Shown piece after piece: positions 24,288 through 31,092 of a stretch of DNA of 31,092 bases (within the stretch, counting starts at the first letter, position 1; the number at the start of each line of letters is the position of its first letter). Origin of the DNA: CAUZFZ01 sp963579025 (lineage in GTDB: Bacteria > Planctomycetota > Planctomycetia > Planctomycetales > Planctomycetaceae); contig CAUZFZ010000133.1 in the NCBI GenBank assembly GCA_963579025.1, positions 1 through 31,092 of the forward strand, read 5' to 3'. The notes under the pieces were generated by a model, which was given only the letters and a program-made list of their open reading frames with translations, was not told where the DNA came from and did not search any database. Position numbers and translations under genes: made by a program.

Positions 24288-25904
24288 CTACCTCACGCGG
24301 CGACGATTCTCGAAGTGGATCTGATCGACGCCCTGCGGCTTGATTCCGGCGTCTGCGATTCGTTCCCGCAGTAGATCGGTGAGTTCACTCACCGTGGCGG
24401 CGTGCTCCGGTCGAGTGGCGAGATTGTTCATCTCCTGTGGGTCGGTCTCATGATCGTATAGCTCGACTCCCGCACTGCCGTCGTCTCCCCACGACGAGAA
24501 TCGGAACCGGGAAGTCCGGACGCTGTAGCCGTTCGCATACTGCGTCAGTGCCGAGGTTCGCGGCGTGGCAGATGAATCGCGCAGCGCCGGAGCCAGGCTG
24601 ACTCCGGACACGTACGCAGGCGCGTCCAGTTCACACAACTCAGCCAGCGTCGGGTAGAAGTCGACCATCTCCGCTGGAGCACTCGTGCTCTTGCCGACGG
24701 CCTTGATTCCGGGTCCGGCGATAATCAATGGCACGCGTGCCGCATTTTCGAAGAGTGTGGTCTTCTGCCAGTGACCGTGCTCGCCCATGTGATATCCGTG
24801 GTCGGATGTGAAAACGATAACCGTGTTATTCGCGAGTCCGGTCTTGTCGAGTGCATCCAGAATGAGACCCAGTTGCGCATCGGCAAACGTAATGGATGCG
24901 TAATAGGCCTGAATCGCCTGGCGGGCGAGATTGTCGGCCAGGTTGATCTGGTCCTTCTTGCGTTGCACCGACTGCCGGGCCGGCGCCGGCAAGGTGTCGA
25001 GATATCCGTCCGGAATCGTGGGCACCACGATCTTCTCAACCGGGTACATGTCGAAGTACTTTTTCGGCGCCACAAACGGTGTGTGAGGGCGAAACAGTCC
25101 GACCGCCAGGAAGAATGACGTGTCGTCCCGCGCGTGCTTCTCAAGCTGACTGATGGCAGCCGCGGCAGCGATGCCATCGGTTTGTTCGGCATCGGTTCCG
25201 TCCGCCGCCAGCCAGCTCAGAGTGCCACCAAACTGGCCTTTGCGCAATGTGAAGATGATGTCCTCGTCATCAACGTCGCGCCCGCGCGGGTTAACGGTGT
25301 AATTCCATGAGTAGGGGTCATCGTGCCCACTCGTACCGATGTGCTTCGGCACGTTGTAGTGGTAAATCTTGCCGATGCGTGTTGCGAAGTAGCCGGCGTT
25401 ACGAAACATCTGCGACATCGTCTGCACGTTGGGCAGGTGCTCGCGCAGGTAGATCGCGTTTCGGTGAATCAGCGTCTGGTCCGGATACAGACCGGACATG
25501 AACGACGCGCGACTGGGACCACACAACGGATACTGGCAATAAGCACGCTCAAATCGGACGCCGCGCTTTGCGAGTCGGTCGATATTGGGTGATCGGACCT
25601 GTGGGTGACCGTAACAACTCAGATCACAGTTCAGGTCGTCGCAGATGAGGAACAGAACATTCGGCTTTGCCGAGGTTGCGTCAGCTGCGGCACAGTGAGC
25701 GGTGGCGTAGAGCACAGCAAGGAGGGACAACCAAATGGCAGATGACGAAAAGAAAGTGTTAAGGCGTGCGGCAGATGAGAATTTACCTGCCGTAGCTACC
25801 GTCGCCAGACGGTGGACACGTTCAATCCACGCTCTGGCGAGCGTAGCTACAGGTAAGAACTCACCTGCCGCTCGCCTAATGGTGTGTCGATGACGATTAT
25901 TCAT
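24288..25904 (-). CDS. secreted sulfatase, iduronate-2-sulfatase-like
   Basis: The 538-residue protein has the sulfatase core: metal-binding NVLFLICDDLNCDLSCYG, the CxPxR-type formylglycine motif with Cys128 in PLCGPSRASFMSGLYP, and VIVFTSDHGYHMGEHGHWQK with the second metal ligands. DSHG-like and C-terminal ELYDHETDPQEMNNLA stretches are typical. It should be exported and hydrolyse sulfate esters of polysaccharides, a major planctomycete trait; its exact substrate is unknown. Oddly, residues about 12-48 are encoded by a roughly 115-bp palindrome, and the hydrophobic signal core (SAIWLSLLAVLYATAHCAAA) comes only after residue 50. A recent repeat insertion may have displaced the original start. 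Confidence 0.93.
   Translation of the reverse strand: MNNRHRHTIRRAAGEFLPVATLARAWIERVHRLATVATAGKFSSAARLNTFFSSSAIWLSLLAVLYATAHCAAADATSAKPNVLFLICDDLNCDLSCYGHPQVRSPNIDRLAKRGVRFERAYCQYPLCGPSRASFMSGLYPDQTLIHRNAIYLREHLPNVQTMSQMFRNAGYFATRIGKIYHYNVPKHIGTSGHDDPYSWNYTVNPRGRDVDDEDIIFTLRKGQFGGTLSWLAADGTDAEQTDGIAAAAAISQLEKHARDDTSFFLAVGLFRPHTPFVAPKKYFDMYPVEKIVVPTIPDGYLDTLPAPARQSVQRKKDQINLADNLARQAIQAYYASITFADAQLGLILDALDKTGLANNTVIVFTSDHGYHMGEHGHWQKTTLFENAARVPLIIAGPGIKAVGKSTSAPAEMVDFYPTLAELCELDAPAYVSGVSLAPALRDSSATPRTSALTQYANGYSVRTSRFRFSSWGDDGSAGVELYDHETDPQEMNNLATRPEHAATVSELTDLLRERIADAGIKPQGVDQIHFENRRRVR
25762..25877. repeat. 115-bp imperfect palindrome inside the 5' end of the sulfatase gene
   Basis: Arms 25762-25816 and 25826-25877 are reverse complements at about 43 of 52 aligned positions, with a three-base gap and a nine-base loop (CACGTTCAA). 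The cores are GTAGCTAC and TCGCCAGA. It is translated in frame as part of the sulfatase N terminus (VATLARAWIERVHRL). The form fits a MITE or REP-like element without its own coding capacity. Confidence 0.88.
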
Positions 25905-25950
25905 GGTGAAGAACCACTCAGGTTTGAGACGAGCTGCGGACGAGATTAAG

Positions 25951-26035
25951 GAACGCTAATCTGCGCTGATCAACGCTAATGATTCACGTGACGACCGTCC
26001 CCCGAATTAGCGAAGATTAGCGCCGATTAGTGTTC
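25951..26035. repeat. inverted repeat between metallophosphoesterase and sulfatase genes
   Basis: GAACGCTAATCTGCGCTGAT (start of arm 25951-25985) matches the reverse complement of arm 26004-26035 (GAACACTAATCGGCGCTAAT and on), about 27 of 32 positions. The unit itself repeats CGCTAAT. It lies 16 bases after the metallophosphoesterase stop, followed on the minus strand by the sulfatase, so it may act as a terminator, but the stem lacks a U-run and it looks like a dispersed repeat. Confidence 0.82.
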
Positions 26036-26051
26036 TTTTATTTCGATCGGG

Positions 26052-28118
26052 CTACTCGCGTCGAACGGCCGTCAGGTCTTTCACGCCGTCGATCTTCTCG
26101 CCGAACGCATTGCGTGCCGTCAGTGAGATGCCGTCGGCGCTGACGTCGAAGATCAGGATATTTTCCTGCGGTGTGTAGCGATAACCCTGCTCGGGCTTCT
26201 TCTGAGACTTCCAGTAGGTGTTCCACGGACTCGTCAACTCCGCCGAGAAGGGAGCGCCGGCGCCGCCGCTGACGATGTACCACATTGGATGTTTAAGTCC
26301 TGGGATCGGTGCGATGCCCTTTTCTGGCCAGTTGATGCGTCCGGTTTTCGGGTTGATGTCGGCCTCGCTGCCGGCGGGAACGTCTGAAGTGATCAGCGTG
26401 CGATAAAGGGCATGCTCGTCGGAATTGATCACGCACACGGCTTTGCTCGACTTTGAAATCAAGCGGGCCAGAGTGTTGCGAACTTCAATCACGCCCAACG
26501 GTTCGGGCCGGACTTTTCCGTCGACGAAGACATGCGCTCGACTGTTGTTGTCACCGTGATACCACATGGCGTCGGCTGTGTGCTTGCCGTTGGGGAACAT
26601 CGGCTCGTGTCCGTAGAGCACGATGTGTTTGACCGTGGGATCGCTCTCAGCGGTGGCGATGCTCGACTCGATCCACTTGAGCTGTTCGGTCATGACGTAC
26701 CCTTCCGGGCAGCCGCCGTATTGACTCGCCATCTGATTGACCAGACTGCCATCGTTCGGCGTGTCCGTCTCCAGCCAGTAATTGGTGTTGAAGCCAATAA
26801 ACTTCACGCAACCGTACTGAAACGTGTAGGCCGTTTCGTCGTACGAGGGGAATCCAGGCCGCGCCTGAGGCCCGTTCGTGGGGTTAATGAATTCGTCAGC
26901 GAACACGGCCTCGGTACTGTGTTTGTCGTAGGGCCAGAGGTCGAAACTCAGACCGTACTTGGTCGAGGGGTCTTTATAGGTCTGCATCAGTGCCTCGTGG
27001 TTGCCAGGCACGGTGTAGAACGGGATGAACCCGGAGATCCCGGCCGCCGACTGTTTCCACACGCGCAGTTGCGTTCGAAAGTCTTCCTCAATCTGTGTGT
27101 ATCCAGTGGAGAAATCTCCGCCGAACAGAATGAGGTCCGTCTTTTCACGCAGAGCGACGCCACACAGCCGTTCCATCGTGTCGACGTTGACGGCAGCGAC
27201 GTCGGTCATCGAATTGCCGACACCGCCACGACTGTCTCCCAGGAAGGCAAAGCGGAACCCGTCAGCGCCCTTGTCGGGTGCAGTGCGGAACGTGATGTCC
27301 TCTGACTGCGTCTCACCAACTCGAACACAGTAGGTGTACTTCGTGGACGGCTTGAGTCCGTCAACGGGAATCTCATGCTGGTACCAGCCAGCTCCCGTCT
27401 TCCGAGGTGCGGGTCCTTTAATGGACCGTTCGGGGTTATGGAGCGCGACCGTGGCCGGATGCGGCTTATCAGTCACCAGAGAAATCACGACACGATCAGG
27501 ATGATCGCTGGTCACCAGGTGAATGGCCGGTCCTTCGAGGATGGTCGGCAGGCGTGTGAACGTGCCGTCCTGTTCCATCCGCACGGTCAGCGACGTGTCG
27601 AAGATTCCGAGTGGTTTGAATTGAGGCGTCTCGTTGCCGCCATCGTCACTCTTTCGGACAGCGAGCGAGAGTTCCATGCGCAGCGCGAATCGCCCCTGAC
27701 TGCCAGGCCCCCAGCCTTCACTGTTGGTCGTCGTTGGTGCGAAGAACGCGGCAAGGTTGACCGATCCGGAGTTGACATCGGCATCGCGACGATCAAACCG
27801 CTTGACCCGCAGCCGGCTGTCTCTGGAAGCGAACGGCCACGGCCCTGTCAGCACTGTTCCATGAATGTCCTTCCCGGCCACGACCGTGCCATCCAGTAAT
27901 GTGACCTCATCGGGAAACCGTACCGAGAACCCCTCAGGAGCCGCATGCACGGCACCGGCGATAGTTTCCAGCGACAGAAGTGTCTGCGGTCGGCCTTTTG
28001 CGACACTAAACGCGTCCGTCACTGCAGCGATGTCGATGGGCAACTGCGGCAAGTCTTCCGCCGGACCAGACGTGGGAAGCGACAGGAGAACCAATCCAAT
28101 AAGAATTCGTCGGGGCAT
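26052..28118 (-). CDS. secreted metallophosphoesterase with N-terminal fibronectin-like (purple acid phosphatase type) domain
   Basis: I chose ATG 28118 (688 residues), which puts the signal peptide MPRRILIGLVLLSLPTSGPA at the terminus; ATG 28142 is also in frame. An N-terminal beta-rich region of about 180 residues is unknown to me. It is followed by a fibronectin-III-like domain (VDGLKPSTKYTYCVRVG) and then the calcineurin-like core: FAFLGDSRGG (Asp295), LILFGGDFS, VPGNHEAL (Asn373, His374), VLYGHEPMF and NSDEHALY. All five metal-ligand blocks are present. It likely hydrolyses phosphoesters outside the cytoplasm. It is followed on the same strand by the sulfatase, suggesting shared use for degrading decorated polymers, though a palindrome lies between them. 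Confidence 0.92.
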   Translation of the reverse strand: MPRRILIGLVLLSLPTSGPAEDLPQLPIDIAAVTDAFSVAKGRPQTLLSLETIAGAVHAAPEGFSVRFPDEVTLLDGTVVAGKDIHGTVLTGPWPFASRDSRLRVKRFDRRDADVNSGSVNLAAFFAPTTTNSEGWGPGSQGRFALRMELSLAVRKSDDGGNETPQFKPLGIFDTSLTVRMEQDGTFTRLPTILEGPAIHLVTSDHPDRVVISLVTDKPHPATVALHNPERSIKGPAPRKTGAGWYQHEIPVDGLKPSTKYTYCVRVGETQSEDITFRTAPDKGADGFRFAFLGDSRGGVGNSMTDVAAVNVDTMERLCGVALREKTDLILFGGDFSTGYTQIEEDFRTQLRVWKQSAAGISGFIPFYTVPGNHEALMQTYKDPSTKYGLSFDLWPYDKHSTEAVFADEFINPTNGPQARPGFPSYDETAYTFQYGCVKFIGFNTNYWLETDTPNDGSLVNQMASQYGGCPEGYVMTEQLKWIESSIATAESDPTVKHIVLYGHEPMFPNGKHTADAMWYHGDNNSRAHVFVDGKVRPEPLGVIEVRNTLARLISKSSKAVCVINSDEHALYRTLITSDVPAGSEADINPKTGRINWPEKGIAPIPGLKHPMWYIVSGGAGAPFSAELTSPWNTYWKSQKKPEQGYRYTPQENILIFDVSADGISLTARNAFGEKIDGVKDLTAVRRE

Positions 28119-28644
28119 GTGTCGTCTCTGTATGAGGGGCATAGCGGTCTGTCGGTCGTTGAATGATGCCGCCAGTGAAATCGACGGACAATCTGAACAG
28201 TAGCGGGCCTGGAGCGTCGATGCATTCGATCACGCGGGAGTGAACATGCTTCACGACCGGATGCCTCGGGACACGCAACCAGCCGCATCACGAGATCGAG
28301 CACCGACGCGATTCGCAATGTCCTGCTGCAGTTCAAACAGGTCTGACATGAAGTGGCGGACCGCGGACAGGCGGAGACGTCAAATCCCGGAATGTCTGTG
28401 AAATGAGGCGTTCGATCTGGCAGTGGATGAGGTAAATACCTGACGGGTTCACCGAGCAGATACTGAAGGCAGCGGTAAGGCCACGTCGAATGTCACGAAA
28501 GTGGTGAATACGCGGGTGATCCAGCATCCGGAGGTATTTCTTTGACACACTCTGTCCACAGGGTGAGTGGCACAGATCAGTTGCGCTGCGGTGAGCATTC
28601 TCGCGGAAGTCACTCCGCAGTCGTGACACGACTTGTGAATCAGC
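28119..28644. other. divergent intergenic region, no gene recognised
   Basis: This 526-base stretch separates the metallophosphoesterase (minus) from the PilZ gene (plus). Short open frames exist on both strands, the longest at 28333-28629 (minus), but none has a recognisable domain, good ribosome site or signal peptide. Promoters of both flanking genes presumably lie here; I could not define their boxes. Confidence 0.45.
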
Positions 28645-29970
28645 ATGAATCAGCCCGAATACAGCCCGGACCTGAGAGTCGATTCAGAAGACGAACTGTC
28701 GCTCCAGTTGTGCCCGGAGCCTGAACAGGCGAGCGATCGTGCTGACGGCGAGTTGGACAACGACGTTGCATCGAGAGACGAAACTCACGCCGGCGTTGCT
28801 GACATTGCAGATGAACTGGACGGTTTGCGAGCTGACCTGGCACTCATGTTTGACATGCCGCCAACGGCGCTTGAGAAGTCCGACGACAAAGCATCACTGG
28901 ATGATCGATTCAGTTCTTTTGTTTCTGGTGGTGATGTCCCGGCCGACGACGCGTCGTCGAAGACCGCAGACGACGGGGAAACTGGTACTGAAGAGAACGA
29001 GCCAACCGCGACCGACAGCGATGACGCCACCACTGCTTACATGGTTGAGTTGCTTGCCCGTAACCGGAATCGGTCGAACGTGGAGACGTCCACGAACGAG
29101 GACACGACTCCAGAACCAGTGCCGCGAGATGGCAGTGCAGCGGATCGAACCCGTGTACGCGCCGCACCGCGACACCGCGTGGATCGTCGCTTGCTGGAAT
29201 CAGCGACACTGGACTCGCGACTGGCTGTGGAAATCCGGCGTAGCGAGAGTGGTGAGACTCTTTCGGATTCACGACTGGCTGACATCTCGTTGTCTGGAGC
29301 TCAGTTCTCGTTGTCTTCACCCGTGACCGCAGGGGAACGCATCAGTGTCGTCTTCCGCTGTGACGAATCGGAATCCCTGATCGAGACCGACGCTCAGGTG
29401 CGTTGGGCTCTTTTGGGACGCGACTACCGCTGGGCTGCCGGGGTTCAGTTCGATCAACCTTTGACCAATGACACGCTCCGTGGCCTCGCGACGAGCGGGT
29501 TAATCGACCGCCGTTCGTCAGTTCGATCTGACGTGACAATTCGCGGAACGGTGAAGAAAGAAGGGCGTCCCGACCTCATTCCCGTCAGACTGCGGGATCT
29601 TTCCACGCAGGGGTTCCGACTTACATCGAGCGAGAATCTGGAACCCGGCGAACGTATCCTCCTGCAACTGCAGAAACGGGAGGGCTCCGACGGTGACTTC
29701 AGTTGTCCCGCTCACGTTCGCTGGGTCGCGTCTCAGGATGACGGACTCACCGCTGGATGTGAGTTCGTGAATGCGGACCTTGCTGCAGACATCGCCAGTC
29801 TGCTTGCATGTCCGTCCGCACCTCCGCGATCACAAATACGAGTATCAACGATCGTGATCACGCTGCTCACCTTTGTTGCGCTGTGGGTCCACCAAGACTC
29901 CGTTTTCGAGCGACTTGCTCCAGTGTGGAAATCTGGCGAAAAGTTCTTGCAGACTGCTGGTCGACTTTGA
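28645..29970 (+). CDS. double PilZ-domain membrane protein
   Basis: The 441-residue protein has a highly acidic, probably disordered N-terminal third (about 1-175). Two tandem PilZ domains follow. The first carries the DxSxxG motif as DISLSGAQ at 213. The second has RRSSVR near 289 and DLSTQG at 318, the full RxxxR plus D/NxSxxG signature of cyclic-di-GMP binding. The first domain's arginine motif is less clear (near RRLLESATLDSR), so it may be the degenerate partner. A hydrophobic helix near residues 399-417 (STIVITLLTFVALWV) and a short tail end the protein, so it is likely anchored in the inner membrane with the sensor facing the cytoplasm. No diguanylate cyclase is adjacent, and the output is unknown. 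Confidence 0.88.
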   Translation: MNQPEYSPDLRVDSEDELSLQLCPEPEQASDRADGELDNDVASRDETHAGVADIADELDGLRADLALMFDMPPTALEKSDDKASLDDRFSSFVSGGDVPADDASSKTADDGETGTEENEPTATDSDDATTAYMVELLARNRNRSNVETSTNEDTTPEPVPRDGSAADRTRVRAAPRHRVDRRLLESATLDSRLAVEIRRSESGETLSDSRLADISLSGAQFSLSSPVTAGERISVVFRCDESESLIETDAQVRWALLGRDYRWAAGVQFDQPLTNDTLRGLATSGLIDRRSSVRSDVTIRGTVKKEGRPDLIPVRLRDLSTQGFRLTSSENLEPGERILLQLQKREGSDGDFSCPAHVRWVASQDDGLTAGCEFVNADLAADIASLLACPSAPPRSQIRVSTIVITLLTFVALWVHQDSVFERLAPVWKSGEKFLQTAGRL

Positions 29971-30032
29971 AATTCGCCAAAGCAGTCAAATAGCGATCGG
30001 ATAGAAGTCACACGCAGTTCCCTGACTTGCTG

Positions 30033-30296
30033 TCAGGCCGATTGAACGGCTGGTTCCAGGATTTCCAGACCATTCGATTCCGGGCCGACAAATTCCGATT
30101 CCCGGATTCCCGCAATGGCGAGCGACGGCCAGTGGCAGTGCAGGCGCCAGCCGATCCAGCCGGCGACTCCGAAAAAGAACACAAACAGGACCCACAGCGT
30201 CGTCCCTTCGGCCGAGTATCGGCGTTGTCGCCGAAAGCAGTTCCAGGCGCAGGCGATTCCAATGAAGACGGCGACGTAGAGACCGTACGGCCACAT
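30033..30296 (-). CDS. short membrane protein, possible C-terminal remnant of a larger membrane protein
   Basis: The 87-residue product has two hydrophobic helices (YGLYVAVFIGIACAW and TLWVLFVFFFGVAGWIGW) separated by a basic loop, then a tail ending in GLEILEPAVQ. I recall larger planctomycete multi-pass proteins ending in a similar two-helix unit with a short Cys-rich tail, so this may be all that remains of one. Upstream the same frame continues through AVSKAF to a TGA about 40 bases back, which fits a truncated gene. It lies about 80 bases downstream of the truncated PQQ gene on the same strand. It could still be a functional small protein. Confidence 0.5.
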   Translation of the reverse strand: MWPYGLYVAVFIGIACAWNCFRRQRRYSAEGTTLWVLFVFFFGVAGWIGWRLHCHWPSLAIAGIRESEFVGPESNGLEILEPAVQSA

Positions 30297-30377
30297 GGCA
30301 AAAGCCTTGGAAACCGCGTGTTGGTACTTTGTGGGCCATCAGTGTTTTGTGGTCACATGCGTCAAGGCACAGGCGTC

Positions 30378-31001
30378 TCAGCCGATGCAGCAAAGCGATT
30401 CCTTACGGCCGCCCCGATTTTCAGCGATTCGCAGATAAAGGCGACCGTCGGCGATGACCGGCGATGTGAAGCATTCGATTCCAAGCTGGTTCTCGGCAAC
30501 CTGCTCAAACTTCTTCGGCGTCGCTCGGAAGACGACCGTGCGGCCGTTCTCGGCGGGAGCATAGATCAGCTCACCTGCCAACACTGGTGATGCACTGAAG
30601 TTGCCGCCAATGCGTGCCTGCCAGGCAACTCGCCCGGTAGTGGCGTCGCGGCACATGCCAATCCCTTTGTCGTTGACCATGTACAACGCGCCTTCGTGTA
30701 ACAGGAGCGACGGCACGTAGGTCTCGGCCTTGTCACGCCAGACGACCTGACCGCGGCCGGTTGGTCGTATGGCAAGGGTTTCCTTTTTCGGGAAGCCACC
30801 GCTGGCGAAGACGAGATCGCCATCGGTGACCACTGTTCCGACGCAGGATTCGGTGACGCCGGGCACGCTCCACAAGGGGCGGCCGCTGGCCGGATCGTAG
30901 GACGCGACCTGATTACAACCCGGAATCAGCAACTGATCGCGGCCTCCAACGTTGTGCACGATCGCCGAGGCGTATGGCTCATCGCAAAAAAAGCGCAACA
31001 T
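30378..31001 (-). pseudogene. PQQ-like beta-propeller protein, 5'-truncated
   Basis: The 207 residues form PQQ/WD-type propeller blades: ASYDPASGRPLWSVPG, TDGDLVFASGGFP, LHEGALYMVNDKGIG, ATTGRVAWQARIGG and SPVIADGRLYLR. Related planctomycete proteins are about twice this length, with a signal peptide and a WxxFRGPxxxG start. Here recognisable sequence begins abruptly around EPYASAIVHNVGG, and the preceding residues (MLRFFCD) come from AT-rich sequence unlike the rest. An in-frame stop lies a few codons upstream. The gene has therefore lost its export signal and first blades, probably by a rearrangement near 30985. I call it a pseudogene, though a truncated cytoplasmic product cannot be excluded. 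Confidence 0.7.
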
Positions 31002-31092
31002 TGATATAGAGTCGAGTTGTTAGATTTGCGATAAGCCGCTCGCTATGAGCGAGAACGGTTATTCGACTTTGGAAATACGAGTGCGTGCCGTT
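31002..31092. other. AT-rich junction at right edge with small inverted repeats
   Basis: The last 90 bases are richer in A and T than the rest. GGCTCATCGCAAA (30977-30989) is repeated inverted at about 31026-31038 with one mismatch, and CTCGCT-ATG-AGCGAG forms a hairpin just after. This may be the end of a mobile element or a rearrangement scar; it runs off the window, so I cannot decide. Confidence 0.4.

Noticed and set aside
28333..28629. 98-codon minus-strand gene in the region before the PilZ gene
   Set aside because: There is no domain, signal peptide or ribosome site, and overlapping frames of similar length exist in the same place.
30297..30340. A second recoded UGA before the short membrane protein
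   Set aside because: The frame upstream of that TGA contains no recognisable protein and abuts the PQQ stop, and I identified no SECIS-like hairpin there. Truncation explains it better.
1..31092. CRISPR arrays, tRNA or rRNA genes, transposases
   Set aside because: No regularly spaced direct repeats, cloverleaf-like sequences, rRNA motifs or transposase domains were seen on either strand.

Overview
The window looks like chromosome from a planctomycete (Planctomycetota). The clearest signs are a cohesin/dockerin-like secreted protein carrying the LEPRQLL export-type motif, an FG-GAP/ASPIC-UnbV/redoxin/TPR multidomain protein, a 'VTDxGL'-type leucine-rich-repeat protein, a secreted sulfatase, a secreted EF-hand protein, and several families of intergenic palindromes. 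Base composition is moderately GC-rich. I cannot name the species. I saw no rRNA, tRNA, CRISPR array or transposase.

Layout. Positions 1-141 are a near-exact copy of an internal part of thiC, running off the left edge. 513-5077 (minus) is an operon: an FG-GAP protein, an ASPIC/UnbV-redoxin-TPR protein in the same frame after a single in-frame TGA, then an overlapping LRR protein. 5640-6980 (plus) is the LEPR/dockerin protein, convergent with intact thiC (7019-8821, minus). 9286-15484 (plus) pairs a secreted unknown protein with a 1720-residue secretin-like coiled-coil protein. 15488-15991 (minus) is a small Cys-rich secreted protein. 16261-17319 (plus) is a secreted transglutaminase-like protein and 17585-18529 (plus) a secreted EF-hand protein. 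18576-24054 (minus) is a tightly overlapping JetA-JetB-JetC (MksF-MksE-MksB) SMC-like operon with no JetD/MksG beside it. 24288-25904 (minus) is a sulfatase and 26052-28118 (minus) a metallophosphoesterase. 28645-29970 (plus) is a double-PilZ membrane protein. The right end (30033-31001, minus) holds a short membrane protein that may be a remnant and a 5'-truncated PQQ-propeller gene.

The most interesting signal is the single TGA at 3302-3304. Reading through it joins two pieces of what looks like one 1203-codon protein. Directly after it the mRNA can form a hairpin with a GGU-containing loop resembling a bacterial SECIS element. Either this is an unannotated selenoprotein family or a recent nonsense mutation. 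Secondary signals are the thiC partial duplication, the JetABC set lacking JetD, palindromic repeats that have become the coding ends of a sulfatase and a transglutaminase-like protein, and the giant secretin-like protein with its secreted neighbour.
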